Shown in pieces: positions 1-7,171 of a DNA stretch of 59,709 nucleotides. This DNA comes from MGBC163016 sp910588905 (GTDB lineage: Bacteria > Actinomycetota > Coriobacteriia > Coriobacteriales > Eggerthellaceae), in contig CAPGDO010000012.1 of assembly GCA_948616985.1 (NCBI GenBank), positions 1 to 59,709 of the forward strand, in the 5' to 3' direction. The position numbers were made by a program, and so were the translations under genes. The notes under the pieces are model-generated. The model worked only from the letters and a program-made list of their open reading frames with translations, made no database searches and was not told the DNA's origin. Position 1 is the stretch's first letter; every line of letters begins with the position of its first letter.

Positions 1-55
1 GAGACCACGGCTTGCTCCTCATCTCAGACCTGCCATGTCGAAACCAGTCGCCCCC
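1..55 (-). ncRNA. ssrA: tmRNA, 5' end only (truncated by window edge)
   Basis: Read on the minus strand, the sequence from position 55 towards 1 begins GGGGGCGACTGGTTTCGAC, the highly conserved start of tmRNA (acceptor-arm 5' half followed by the GGTTTCGAC element). tmRNA rescues stalled ribosomes together with SmpB, whose gene lies about 0.8 kb upstream on the same strand. Only about 55 nt are inside the window, so the tag reading frame and the 3' acceptor half cannot be seen. The identification rests on the conserved 5' block and the nearby smpB. Confidence 0.85.
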
Positions 56-72
56 AGGCAGGTAGATAGACC

Positions 73-100
73 ATTCTACTGGGCTAAGCGCCCAAGTCAA
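73..100 (-). promoter_or_regulatory. Probable sigma-70-type promoter of ssrA
   Basis: On the minus strand, TTGACT (100-95) and TAGAAT (78-73) are separated by 16 bp. The TAGAAT ends 17 nt before the mature tmRNA 5' end at 55, which fits a short leader removed by RNase P, the usual way tmRNA 5' ends are made. The spacer contains the short dyad GGGC/GCCC. Confidence 0.5.
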
Positions 101-103
101 GGA

Positions 104-760
104 CTACTTCTTCTTGTTCAGGAAGCTCATGGAGTCACTGATATCCGACATGATGCCCTTGAATTCAGCGGCTATCTCGATCCCGTCCTTGTAGATGGCG
201 TTGGCGTCCTGAGTGGCTTCCTCGATGCCCTCCCGGCTGATCCCTAAGTCGAATTCCTCGCCGTCTTCGGCGCGGACCACTTTCGTGTGAGGATCAGGGT
301 CGTCTTCGGAGCCATCATCTACCACCACGTAGTCATCCATGTCCACGTAGTAGTATTCCTGCTCGTTGCCCTCTTCGTCGATCAGAACGAAGCCGATCTC
401 ATTATCGTCCTCATCCACGAGGTAGGCATAGATGTCCTCATCCTCTATCTCCATCTCGATGACCTCTTCTTCCAGGTCATGAGCATCTTCGAGATGATAG
501 CCTTCCGAATGGAGCGCATCAGCTGATGCTTCCTCTTCCTCGGTCTCTTCTACCTCAGCGGGGTCATAGCCGTTGTAGTCAGCTTCGTTTTCGGTGCTGA
601 AGCTGGCAAAGGCATGCTCTTGGTCAGATTCCATGGCATCAGCTCCGAGATACTCATCCAGATCATCCTGGGCATCTTGGAGCTCTGTCTCTTGGTCTGT
701 CCACTCAGCTTGGGTCTCGCCGGACTCCTCTAAGCCTTGCAGCTCTTCGTCTAGGCCCAT
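104..760 (-). CDS. Very acidic hypothetical protein
   Basis: An open frame of 218 codons between ssrA and smpB on the same strand. The ATG at 760 is preferred because GAAGAGGAGACATC stands just before it; a longer in-frame start at 805 lacks such a site. The protein is extremely rich in Asp and Glu, especially in the first 130 residues, and has no predicted membrane segment or signal peptide. The C-terminal third is less acidic and contains a stretch resembling a helical segment (EEATQDANAIYKDGIEIAAE). I do not recognise a family. Position suggests only co-expression with smpB, not a function. Confidence 0.75.
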   Translation of the reverse strand: MGLDEELQGLEESGETQAEWTDQETELQDAQDDLDEYLGADAMESDQEHAFASFSTENEADYNGYDPAEVEETEEEEASADALHSEGYHLEDAHDLEEEVIEMEIEDEDIYAYLVDEDDNEIGFVLIDEEGNEQEYYYVDMDDYVVVDDGSEDDPDPHTKVVRAEDGEEFDLGISREGIEEATQDANAIYKDGIEIAAEFKGIMSDISDSMSFLNKKK

Positions 761-875
761 GATGTCTCCTCTTCCCGGTTCGTATTGCTGGTTTTGGTAT
801 ACCACAGCTGGCAGAGAGCGGCGGCAGATGTGAGCGCCTCTTGCTGAGACGTAACCTGGTGCAGCGCGTCCTGGC

Positions 876-1343
876 TTACCGGCTGCGGTCTTTGAGCGCT
901 CGGTCTATCTCCCGCTTGACATCCCGCTCCTTGAGGGAGGTTCGCTTGTCGTAGAGCTTCTTGCCTCGGGCCAGAGCTATCTCCACTTTGACCAGGTTGC
1001 GATCGTTGAAATACAGCTTCAGGGGGACGACAGCAAGCCCCTTCTCCTGGGTCTTCTCAGCCAGGTAGCGGATCTGCTTCTTGTGCAGGAGGAGCTTGCG
1101 GCGCCTGTCGGGGTCTCCGTTGGCTATGTTGCCGTGCTGGAAGGGAGCGATGTGCAGGTTGTTGAGCCAGGCCTGACCGCCGCGGATGAGCGCGAAGGCA
1201 TCGGTGAGCTGGGCGTTGTTGTCACGCAGCGAACGGACCTCAGTGCCGGTCAGCTCGATCCCTGCCTCGAATGTCTCCAGGATCTCATAATCATGGAAAG
1301 CGCGGCGGTTCTTCGCGATGGTCTTCTCTTCTCGCTTGCCCAT
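876..1343 (-). CDS. smpB: SsrA-binding protein SmpB
   Basis: SmpB binds tmRNA and delivers it to stalled ribosomes. The 155-residue product has the family layout: an OB-fold core beginning NRRAFHDYEI, then ETFEAGIELTGTEVRSLR, and a basic C-terminal tail (KKLYDKRTSLKERDVKREID) that enters the mRNA channel. The start at 1343 lies one base after the stop of the upstream peptidase gene (TAA-G-ATG) with GGAGAAGGAG 12 nt ahead; an ATG at 1367 would add eight residues and overlap that gene. Close coupling to the peptidase indicates one transcript, and ssrA follows downstream. Confidence 0.95.
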   Translation of the reverse strand: MGKREEKTIAKNRRAFHDYEILETFEAGIELTGTEVRSLRDNNAQLTDAFALIRGGQAWLNNLHIAPFQHGNIANGDPDRRRKLLLHKKQIRYLAEKTQEKGLAVVPLKLYFNDRNLVKVEIALARGKKLYDKRTSLKERDVKREIDRALKDRSR

Positions 1344-1344
1344 C

Positions 1345-3117
1345 TTAGGCAGAGGCTCCTTCTCCATCCGTCTCGTCCGTAGGGATGATGGTCAGCGTGT
1401 CCTTGCCCGGGATAATCCCCTGAGAAGCCTCTTTGGCAGCGTTGGGGTCGGCGAAGGAGGGTGCGGGCCTGCGCCGCTGCTGGCCTCCCCAGCCATGGGG
1501 GATGGTCTCAGGTCCTCCGAATTCCGTTGCCCGCATCTGCTGCTGGCGCTCGAAGGGCGCTTCGCCATAGGTGGGACGGGGGGGTGCCTGATAGGGATAG
1601 GGGGCGTTGTTGTATCCGAAGGCGGTATTGCCGCCGCCATAGGCTGGCACAGCGCCTCCTGAACGGTTCTCTGAGGGCTCTGTGTTGGCAGCATGGGCTC
1701 CCGCGGCGGCCTTCTCCTCTGCCCCTGCAGTCTCATCCGCTTCTTCTTGGCGGCGGCTCAGCTTCTCGAAGAGCTCTCGCTGGGCCTTCTGCACGGTGGC
1801 CATTTGGCTGTTCTCATCTTCTAGCTCCGCGATGCGGGCGTTGAGCTTCTCCAGCTTGGCCGACATCTTCTTGAGGGCTTTCTCAGGATCCACCGGTTTC
1901 TTCTCCGAGCGATCAGCGTTAGGGCGCTCCACTTGGGCTGAGATCCCCGGAACGAAGCTGGCATCGTACTCAAGGTCCAAAGCGAAGCGCACCAACAGGC
2001 GGATGGTGGCATCGATGTCCTTCAGGGAGACCGTCTCATTGGGCGTGTGCATGTAGCGCAGCGGGATGGACACCAGACCGGTGGGCACACCACCCTTGGA
2101 TATCTGGATGGCCCGGGCGTCCGTGCCCGTAGCAGCCGGTTCCGCTTCCAGCTGGTAGGGGATGCCCTCTGCTTCCGCTGCGGCTACCAGCCGCTCGAAC
2201 ACGAAGGGGTTGATGTTCGGCCCGCGTGCGATGACCGGACCCGATCCGCAGCGGATGTCTCCGTGCTTCGTCTTGTTGATCCCGGGATAATCAGTGGCGT
2301 GGGTGACGTCAAAGGCCACGGCCACATCGGGGTCTACCGAATAAGCGCTGGTGGTGGCCCCCCGGGTGCCGATCTCTTCTTGGGTGGTGATGGCGGCGAT
2401 GTAGGTTCCGCGCATCTGACCATTCTCGGCAAGACGCTCCATCACCTCGCAGGCGATGAAGACGCCGCTCTTGTCGTCGAAGGATTTAGACACGGCCATA
2501 TCGCGGCCGAAGCGCTCGAATCCCACACCGTAGGTGATGGCATCTCCCACTGACACCTTCGCCTTCACCTTATGGGCGGGCATGCCTAGGTCTATCACCA
2601 GGTCATCCAAGGCGGTGACTGTCTTGCGCTCATCGGCTCCTATGAGGTGGATGGGCTTGCGGCCCACGACGCCGCGCAGCATACCCGTGCGGGTGTGGAC
2701 ATCTACGCGCATGCCAGGCAGGATGGCGGCATCTACGCCGCCGATGGGGGATACGGAGAGGAAGCCGTCATCTGATATATAGCGGACCATGAGGCCTACC
2801 TCATCCATGTGGGCCGCCAGCATGAAGACGGGAGAGGCCATCTGTACCCCTTCGCCATCCTCAGTGAGGGTCTCTTCGACGAATTCGTATTCGCCAGCAT
2901 CCTCGAAGCTGTCGATCTCTGCCTCCGATGCTGCGGGGGTGTAGCCGCTCAGGTTGCTGGACAGGATGGCATGGACCGATCCCATGGTGTCAGTGTGGAT
3001 CTCATTCGCCACGCTTGAGAGGCGCTGGCGCACGAGCTCGGCTACCTTCTCCTCAGACCCGGTGGGGGAGGGGGTCTCTACGAGCTCTTTCAGGAACTTG
3101 ATGTCGCGTTTCTTCAT
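1345..3117 (-). CDS. M42-family metallo-aminopeptidase with long C-terminal extension
   Basis: A cytoplasmic zinc/cobalt aminopeptidase of the M42 (glutamyl/deblocking aminopeptidase) family. The expected metal and catalytic motifs are present: AAHMDEVG (His103), SFDDKSG (Asp215), TTQEEIGTRG (Glu247-Glu248), AFDVTHATD (Asp270) and RYMHTPNE (His357). Two features are unusual. Residues about 52-95 form an acidic insertion, and residues about 391-590 are an added tail that begins with a heptad-like Lys/Glu/Leu coiled coil (about 408-465) and then becomes Pro/Tyr/Gln-rich and apparently disordered. Family members are normally near 350 residues. A GGAGC ribosome site precedes the ATG, and smpB is translationally close downstream. 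Confidence 0.9.
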   Translation of the reverse strand: MKKRDIKFLKELVETPSPTGSEEKVAELVRQRLSSVANEIHTDTMGSVHAILSSNLSGYTPAASEAEIDSFEDAGEYEFVEETLTEDGEGVQMASPVFMLAAHMDEVGLMVRYISDDGFLSVSPIGGVDAAILPGMRVDVHTRTGMLRGVVGRKPIHLIGADERKTVTALDDLVIDLGMPAHKVKAKVSVGDAITYGVGFERFGRDMAVSKSFDDKSGVFIACEVMERLAENGQMRGTYIAAITTQEEIGTRGATTSAYSVDPDVAVAFDVTHATDYPGINKTKHGDIRCGSGPVIARGPNINPFVFERLVAAAEAEGIPYQLEAEPAATGTDARAIQISKGGVPTGLVSIPLRYMHTPNETVSLKDIDATIRLLVRFALDLEYDASFVPGISAQVERPNADRSEKKPVDPEKALKKMSAKLEKLNARIAELEDENSQMATVQKAQRELFEKLSRRQEEADETAGAEEKAAAGAHAANTEPSENRSGGAVPAYGGGNTAFGYNNAPYPYQAPPRPTYGEAPFERQQQMRATEFGGPETIPHGWGGQQRRRPAPSFADPNAAKEASQGIIPGKDTLTIIPTDETDGEGASA

Positions 3118-3126
3118 GGTTCGCTC

Positions 3127-3441
3127 CTACCAGTACTCGCGCTTGCGCTTGCGCTTCTTGACGGGGGCTCTGAAGTCCAGCTCCAGCTGCCCGTTCGATT
3201 GGGTCTCCTTGGCGGGTTTGCGCTCGATCTTCTCTATGCTCCAGGCCAGGGCATCATTGCCGAACAGCTCGAGCATGCGGATGCGCGCGTCCTGAGCATT
3301 GCCCTTCGACCCCATGCGCGATGAGCTCTCGAACTCGAAGAGCCCGCGGGCTCGATCCGCTTGGGAATCCAAAGACTTGTAATGGGCGATGAATGTGGTC
3401 AAGCGCTTGCCTTCCAAGGGGGTGATGCAGATGGGTTTCAT
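3127..3441 (-). CDS. Hypothetical 104-residue basic-tailed protein
   Basis: Upstream of the M42 peptidase gene on the same strand (9-bp gap) and divergent from pyrE. The ATG at 3441 is chosen because AGGGAA sits 8 nt before it; reading further upstream would run antisense through pyrE. The product begins MKPICITPLEGKRLTTF and ends in a strongly basic KKRKRKREYW. Near the C-terminus it carries QLELDF (residues 85-90), which fits the QxxLxF form of a sliding-clamp binding peptide. I do not recognise the family. Confidence 0.7.
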   Translation of the reverse strand: MKPICITPLEGKRLTTFIAHYKSLDSQADRARGLFEFESSSRMGSKGNAQDARIRMLELFGNDALAWSIEKIERKPAKETQSNGQLELDFRAPVKKRKRKREYW

Positions 3442-3522
3442 ATTATCATGTTCCCTAGTTTGCGTTGACCGACCTGCATGCATGAGAAGGTGCGTGTTCT
3501 GACCCAGGAGAAAGGTGCTTTC

Positions 3523-4182
3523 ATGGAGAGCTATAAGCGCGAATTCATCGATTTCATGGTAGAGAGCGATGTGCTCAAGTTCGGGGAGTTCACGCTCAAG
3601 AGCGGAAGGAAGTCCCCGTTCTTCATGAACTCGGGCGCCTACGTGACCGGGTCTGAGCTCAAGCGGTTGGGTCAGTATTATGCTCAGGCCATCCATGAGC
3701 GGTTCGGCCTTGATTTCGATGTGGTCTTCGGTCCGGCCTATAAGGGCATCCCCCTTTCGGTGGTGACAGCCATCGGCCTGGAAGACCTCTATGGGACATC
3801 CGTGCGCTATTGCAGCAACCGAAAAGAGGTCAAGGATCATGGGGACACGGGCATCCTCTTGGGGTCTGATCTGAAGGACGGGGATAAGGTGCTCATCGTG
3901 GAGGATGTGACCACCTCCGGTAAGTCCATCCAGGAGACCTATCCCATCCTCAAGGCAGCTGCTGATGTGGAGGTAGTAGGCCTCATGGTATCTCTGGATC
4001 GTCAAGAGGTGGGGCGGGGCGGCAAGGTAGCAGCGCTCCAAGAAGTGGCCGAGACCTACGGGTTCCCTACGGCGGCAATCGTGACCATGGCGGAAGTGGT
4101 GGAGGACCTGAGCGCCCGCGGTAGGCTCACCGAAGAGCAGCAGGCTGCCATCCGGGCCTACTATGACCAGTATGGGGCGTAA
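3523..4182 (+). CDS. pyrE: Orotate phosphoribosyltransferase
   Basis: Transfers the phosphoribosyl group of PRPP to orotate, giving OMP in pyrimidine synthesis. The 219-residue product has the PRPP-binding loop VLIVEDVTTSGKS, the active-site region FGPAYKGIPL, and the catalytic-loop sequence RKEVKDHGDTG. The start at 3523 is set by AGGAGAAAGG upstream; a frame-extending ATG at 3478 is possible but less likely. It stands alone, not with other pyr genes, followed 88 bp later by the radical SAM gene. Confidence 0.95.
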   Translation: MESYKREFIDFMVESDVLKFGEFTLKSGRKSPFFMNSGAYVTGSELKRLGQYYAQAIHERFGLDFDVVFGPAYKGIPLSVVTAIGLEDLYGTSVRYCSNRKEVKDHGDTGILLGSDLKDGDKVLIVEDVTTSGKSIQETYPILKAAADVEVVGLMVSLDRQEVGRGGKVAALQEVAETYGFPTAAIVTMAEVVEDLSARGRLTEEQQAAIRAYYDQYGA

Positions 4183-4270
4183 GGAATAGCGCTCTTCTAT
4201 TTGACCGATCCGACCAAGAGGGCTATTATGCGAACAAACATTCGCTAGAACAGATGTTTGGGAGCATGCT

Positions 4271-5659
4271 ATGGACATCCTCCAGAAGCTGGAGATCCTC
4301 TCTGATGCGGCCAAGTATGATGTGGCCTGTACCTCTTCTGGAGTTGACCGGGCGGGCAAACGCGGTCAACTGGGCGCTAGCAGTCAGGCAGGCTGTTGCC
4401 ACAGCTTCACGGAAGATGGTCGCTGCATCTCGCTTCTGAAGGTGCTCATGACCAATGTCTGCGTCTATGATTGCGCCTACTGCGTCAATCGGTGCAGCAA
4501 TGCGGATGTGGTGCGTACCAGCTTCACACCCCAAGAGCTGGCGGATCTCACCATCGGGCTCTACCGGCGCAACTGCATAGAGGGGCTCTTCCTGAGCTCT
4601 GGGGTGATAGGGGATGCTGACCGTACCACAGAGCTCATGATCTCCTGTTTGCGCATCCTGCGCGAAGACTATGGCTTTCGTGGGTATATCCATGCGAAGA
4701 CCGTCCCGAATACATCCTTGGAGCTGGTAGAGCGCCTGGGGCTTCTGGCTGACAGGCTCTCGGTGAACGTTGAGCTACCCTCAGAGAAGAGCTTGAGGCT
4801 CCTCTGCCCCAACAAGACGCGTTCAAGCGTGCTGAGCCCTATGCGGCGCATCAGCGAATCCATCGCCGAGGACGCGGAATCGCGGGCACTCGTGCGCAAG
4901 CGGAAGACGGTGTACCTCTCAGACAGCCGCCCGAAACGGGCTGCGCGGGCCTTCGCTCCTGCGGGGCAGTCTACCCAGATGATCATCGGCGCCACGCCGG
5001 AAACGGATTGCCAGATCTTGAGCCTAGCTGCTTCCCTCTATGGGAAGATGCAGCTCAAGCGCGTCTTCTTCAGTGCCTATCTGCCTATCGTCCAAGATGC
5101 GCGGCTGCCTTCCTCTGACCACATCCAGCTTGATCGGGAGCATAGGCTCTATCAGGCTGATTGGCTCATGCGCTTCTACGGGTTCTCCGTTTCTGAGATC
5201 GTGGATGAGGCCCATCCCAATCTGGCGTGGGACCTTGATCCGAAGGCGGCCTGGGCTCTGGACCATCTGGACGAGTTCCCTGTGGAAGTGAACACATGCT
5301 CCTACGAGATGCTCTTGCGCGTACCGGGTATTGGCGTTCGCGGCGCGAAGCTGATCCAGCGGGCGCGTCGGCGCTCTACCCTGGGAGAACAAGAGGTGCG
5401 CAAGCTGGGAGTGGCATTCAAGCGGGCGCGCTATTTCATCACTTGCAATGGGCGCTATATGGGCCAGGGAGTGGAATACAGCCGAGAAGCCATTCGGCCC
5501 CTCATAGCCAGCAGGGTAGAGGGTGGCCAGCACGGGCGCAGGGCCGGGAAGATCTTTCCGGGACAACTCAGCCTCTTCGATGATCCTTCGCTCGCTCATG
5601 ATCCCGTTCGCTTGTCGGCGGGAATGCCTCGGCTGTCGAGCCCTGAGGCGGTTCAGTGA
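4271..5659 (+). CDS. Putative DNA modification/repair radical SAM protein
   Basis: A 462-residue radical SAM protein with the cluster motif C64-x3-C68-x2-C71 (CVYDCAYC), an early Cys-rich element (GCCHSF), and near residues 345-370 a helix-hairpin-helix segment (LLRVPGIGVRGAKLIQRA), as in DNA-binding repair proteins. It matches the family annotated as the radical SAM protein linked to a uracil-DNA-glycosylase-like partner. The gene runs into the next one by a GTGA overlap, so the two are translated together. Close to the C-terminus (residues 432-436) is QLSLF, a textbook beta-clamp binding peptide. GGGAG precedes the ATG. Confidence 0.88.
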   Translation: MDILQKLEILSDAAKYDVACTSSGVDRAGKRGQLGASSQAGCCHSFTEDGRCISLLKVLMTNVCVYDCAYCVNRCSNADVVRTSFTPQELADLTIGLYRRNCIEGLFLSSGVIGDADRTTELMISCLRILREDYGFRGYIHAKTVPNTSLELVERLGLLADRLSVNVELPSEKSLRLLCPNKTRSSVLSPMRRISESIAEDAESRALVRKRKTVYLSDSRPKRAARAFAPAGQSTQMIIGATPETDCQILSLAASLYGKMQLKRVFFSAYLPIVQDARLPSSDHIQLDREHRLYQADWLMRFYGFSVSEIVDEAHPNLAWDLDPKAAWALDHLDEFPVEVNTCSYEMLLRVPGIGVRGAKLIQRARRRSTLGEQEVRKLGVAFKRARYFITCNGRYMGQGVEYSREAIRPLIASRVEGGQHGRRAGKIFPGQLSLFDDPSLAHDPVRLSAGMPRLSSPEAVQ

Positions 5660-6477
5660 CGGCCGCATCTGCAGAGCTCTTCGATGAGGTGGCATACCTC
5701 TTCGACGGCACGGCTGAAGGCCTGTTCTCTGCCATCTTCGCCTCCTATAGCAACCGACAGGAACCCTCTGAGGTGGTGCGTGAGGCAGACTATCAACCCC
5801 GCCTCTTGCAGCAGGCACTGTTCATCCCCACCTCAGAAGAGCATGCGCAGCGGGTTGCTGCGGGCCTGAAGCGGCGGTTGGGGTCCTACGGGCAACGGGC
5901 AGTGTTGCGGGCCACCTGTTCCGGCCAGCGGAATGCGCCCACCATCATCTACCGGTTCGTTCGCTATGCCATGGATAGGGCGCCGCAGCGAAAGCGCTTG
6001 CTGGATGATCTGGGTACCCCCGAGGTCAAGGCCCTCCATGACCTCATCACCTCTGTCGGGGCTGAATGTGAGAAGATGCGCCAGTTCGCCCGGTTCCAAC
6101 ATTTGAAGGATGAACGGGGTGAGGTGTGGTTCGCCCGGGTGAACCCAAGGGATTCTGTGGTCCCTCTGGTCATGGGGCACTTCGTGGAGCGTTTCAGCGT
6201 CCAACCCTTCATCCTCTACGATGAAGCGCACGGGGTGGCGGGCATCTGGGATGGGCGGCGCCAACAGCTAGCTGACGTTTCCGAGCCTGACTTGACGTTA
6301 CCGGATCAGGCGGCCTCGGAGGTGCTCATGGAGGAGGCTTGGCGCACGTTCTATCATTCGGTCTCCATCAGCTCCCGCTACAACCCAGAATTGCGTCGTC
6401 AGCTGATGCCGAAGCGGTTCTGGAAGAATCTGACGGAAATGCAGGAGTCTGCCCCGCAAGCCCTGCGCCATGGTTGA
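5656..6477 (+). CDS. DUF4130-type probable DNA metabolism protein
   Basis: A 273-residue protein starting with GTG that overlaps the stop of the radical SAM gene by four bases. It corresponds to the partner family found beside that radical SAM protein (DUF4130 domain, annotated as a probable DNA metabolism protein), related in context to uracil-DNA glycosylases. Recognisable stretches are YLFDGTAEGLFSAIFASY at the start and FVERFSVQPFILYDEAHG with GIWDGRRQ around residues 175-200. The biochemical activity of the pair is not established; tight coupling suggests they act together on damaged or modified DNA. Confidence 0.85.
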   Translation: MTAASAELFDEVAYLFDGTAEGLFSAIFASYSNRQEPSEVVREADYQPRLLQQALFIPTSEEHAQRVAAGLKRRLGSYGQRAVLRATCSGQRNAPTIIYRFVRYAMDRAPQRKRLLDDLGTPEVKALHDLITSVGAECEKMRQFARFQHLKDERGEVWFARVNPRDSVVPLVMGHFVERFSVQPFILYDEAHGVAGIWDGRRQQLADVSEPDLTLPDQAASEVLMEEAWRTFYHSVSISSRYNPELRRQLMPKRFWKNLTEMQESAPQALRHG

Positions 6478-6521
6478 TGAAGCCTGCGGTTTCCCCTAGA
6501 ATGGGCGAACGTTCGAAGGGT

Positions 6522-6596
6522 GCCAGCGTGGCTCAACGGTAGAGCAACTGATTTGTAATCAGTGGGTTGCGGGTTCGATTCCTGTCGCTGGCTCCA
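6522..6596 (+). tRNA. tRNA-Thr (anticodon TGT), CCA encoded
   Basis: A complete cloverleaf: acceptor arm GCCAGCG (6522-6528) pairs with CGCTGGC (6586-6592), the anticodon loop TTTGTAA in stem ACTGA/TCAGT gives anticodon TGT, and the T arm contains GGTTCGATTCC. The 3' CCA is encoded at 6594-6596. Confidence 0.97.
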
Positions 6597-6720
6597 GCTT
6601 TTACCAGTTCAGATGTCGCATTTTCAGTCAATCCTCATGAGAATGCCGGTGCTGCTCCTACGACAATTATATGGTGCGGCACCTGCCGGGTAGCCTGACG
6701 CATGGGGTTATTCCTGGTTG

Positions 6721-6820
6721 CAACGCCGGGCCGAACGCGTTCGGCCCCTACGGGGCAACGCTGCTTTGGATGTAGCGATGGATCGATCAGGATCGGCCTC
6801 TACGGCAACGATGCCGCACT
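6721..6820. repeat. REP-like palindromic element, one good copy and one degenerate copy
   Basis: The region from 6597 to 6839 has no gene. It holds the perfect 20-bp palindrome GGGCCGAACGCGTTCGGCCC (6728-6747) followed by CCTACGGGGCAACG, and about 50 bp later a degraded relative (GGATCGGCCTCTACGGCAACG, near 6791-6811). Palindromes followed by a CCCTACGGG-type block are a common style of dispersed extragenic repeat. Copy number elsewhere in the genome cannot be judged here. Confidence 0.5.
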
Positions 6821-6839
6821 CCTTCTCAGTAAAGGCTGA

Positions 6840-7118
6840 TCACGCAGAGGGGGCTTGGGTGAGGGTCATATAGGCTATGGCCACATAGATGGCCACCAGC
6901 ACAGATACGATGATCTTCACCGCCAACGGCCAATCCGACCTCCAAGCTAGGATGACTCCTGCAGGCCAGAATAAGAGCAAGAACACCACGATCCAGAACG
7001 TCTCCTGGTACCACTTCTTCGCGTTCGGGTCTTTTATGATGCGGTTAACGGATTCCTTGGTGCGCTGGTTCTTGTGCATCCAGTCCCCGGGCCGGTTGCC
7101 ATTCTCATCTTCGAACAT
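6840..7118 (-). CDS. Small two-helix membrane protein
   Basis: A 92-residue protein with a polar N-terminus (about 40 residues, with RIIKDPNAKKWYQE) and two hydrophobic helices, WIVVFLLLFWPAGVILAW and VKIIVSVLVAIYVAIAYM, joined by a short basic turn. AAGGGTGA stands just before the ATG. It lies downstream of the PucR-type regulator on the same strand, with a 53-bp gap. The family is not recognised with certainty. Confidence 0.75.
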   Translation of the reverse strand: MFEDENGNRPGDWMHKNQRTKESVNRIIKDPNAKKWYQETFWIVVFLLLFWPAGVILAWRSDWPLAVKIIVSVLVAIYVAIAYMTLTQAPSA

Positions 7119-7171
7119 ATCTCACCCTTCGCTTGAGAGGCCTCAGTATAGTACAGAGCCTTGATGCGGTC

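Noticed and set aside
3442..4359. Upstream extension of the 104-residue minus-strand protein across pyrE
   Set aside because: It is antisense to pyrE; a good ribosome site marks the real start at 3441.
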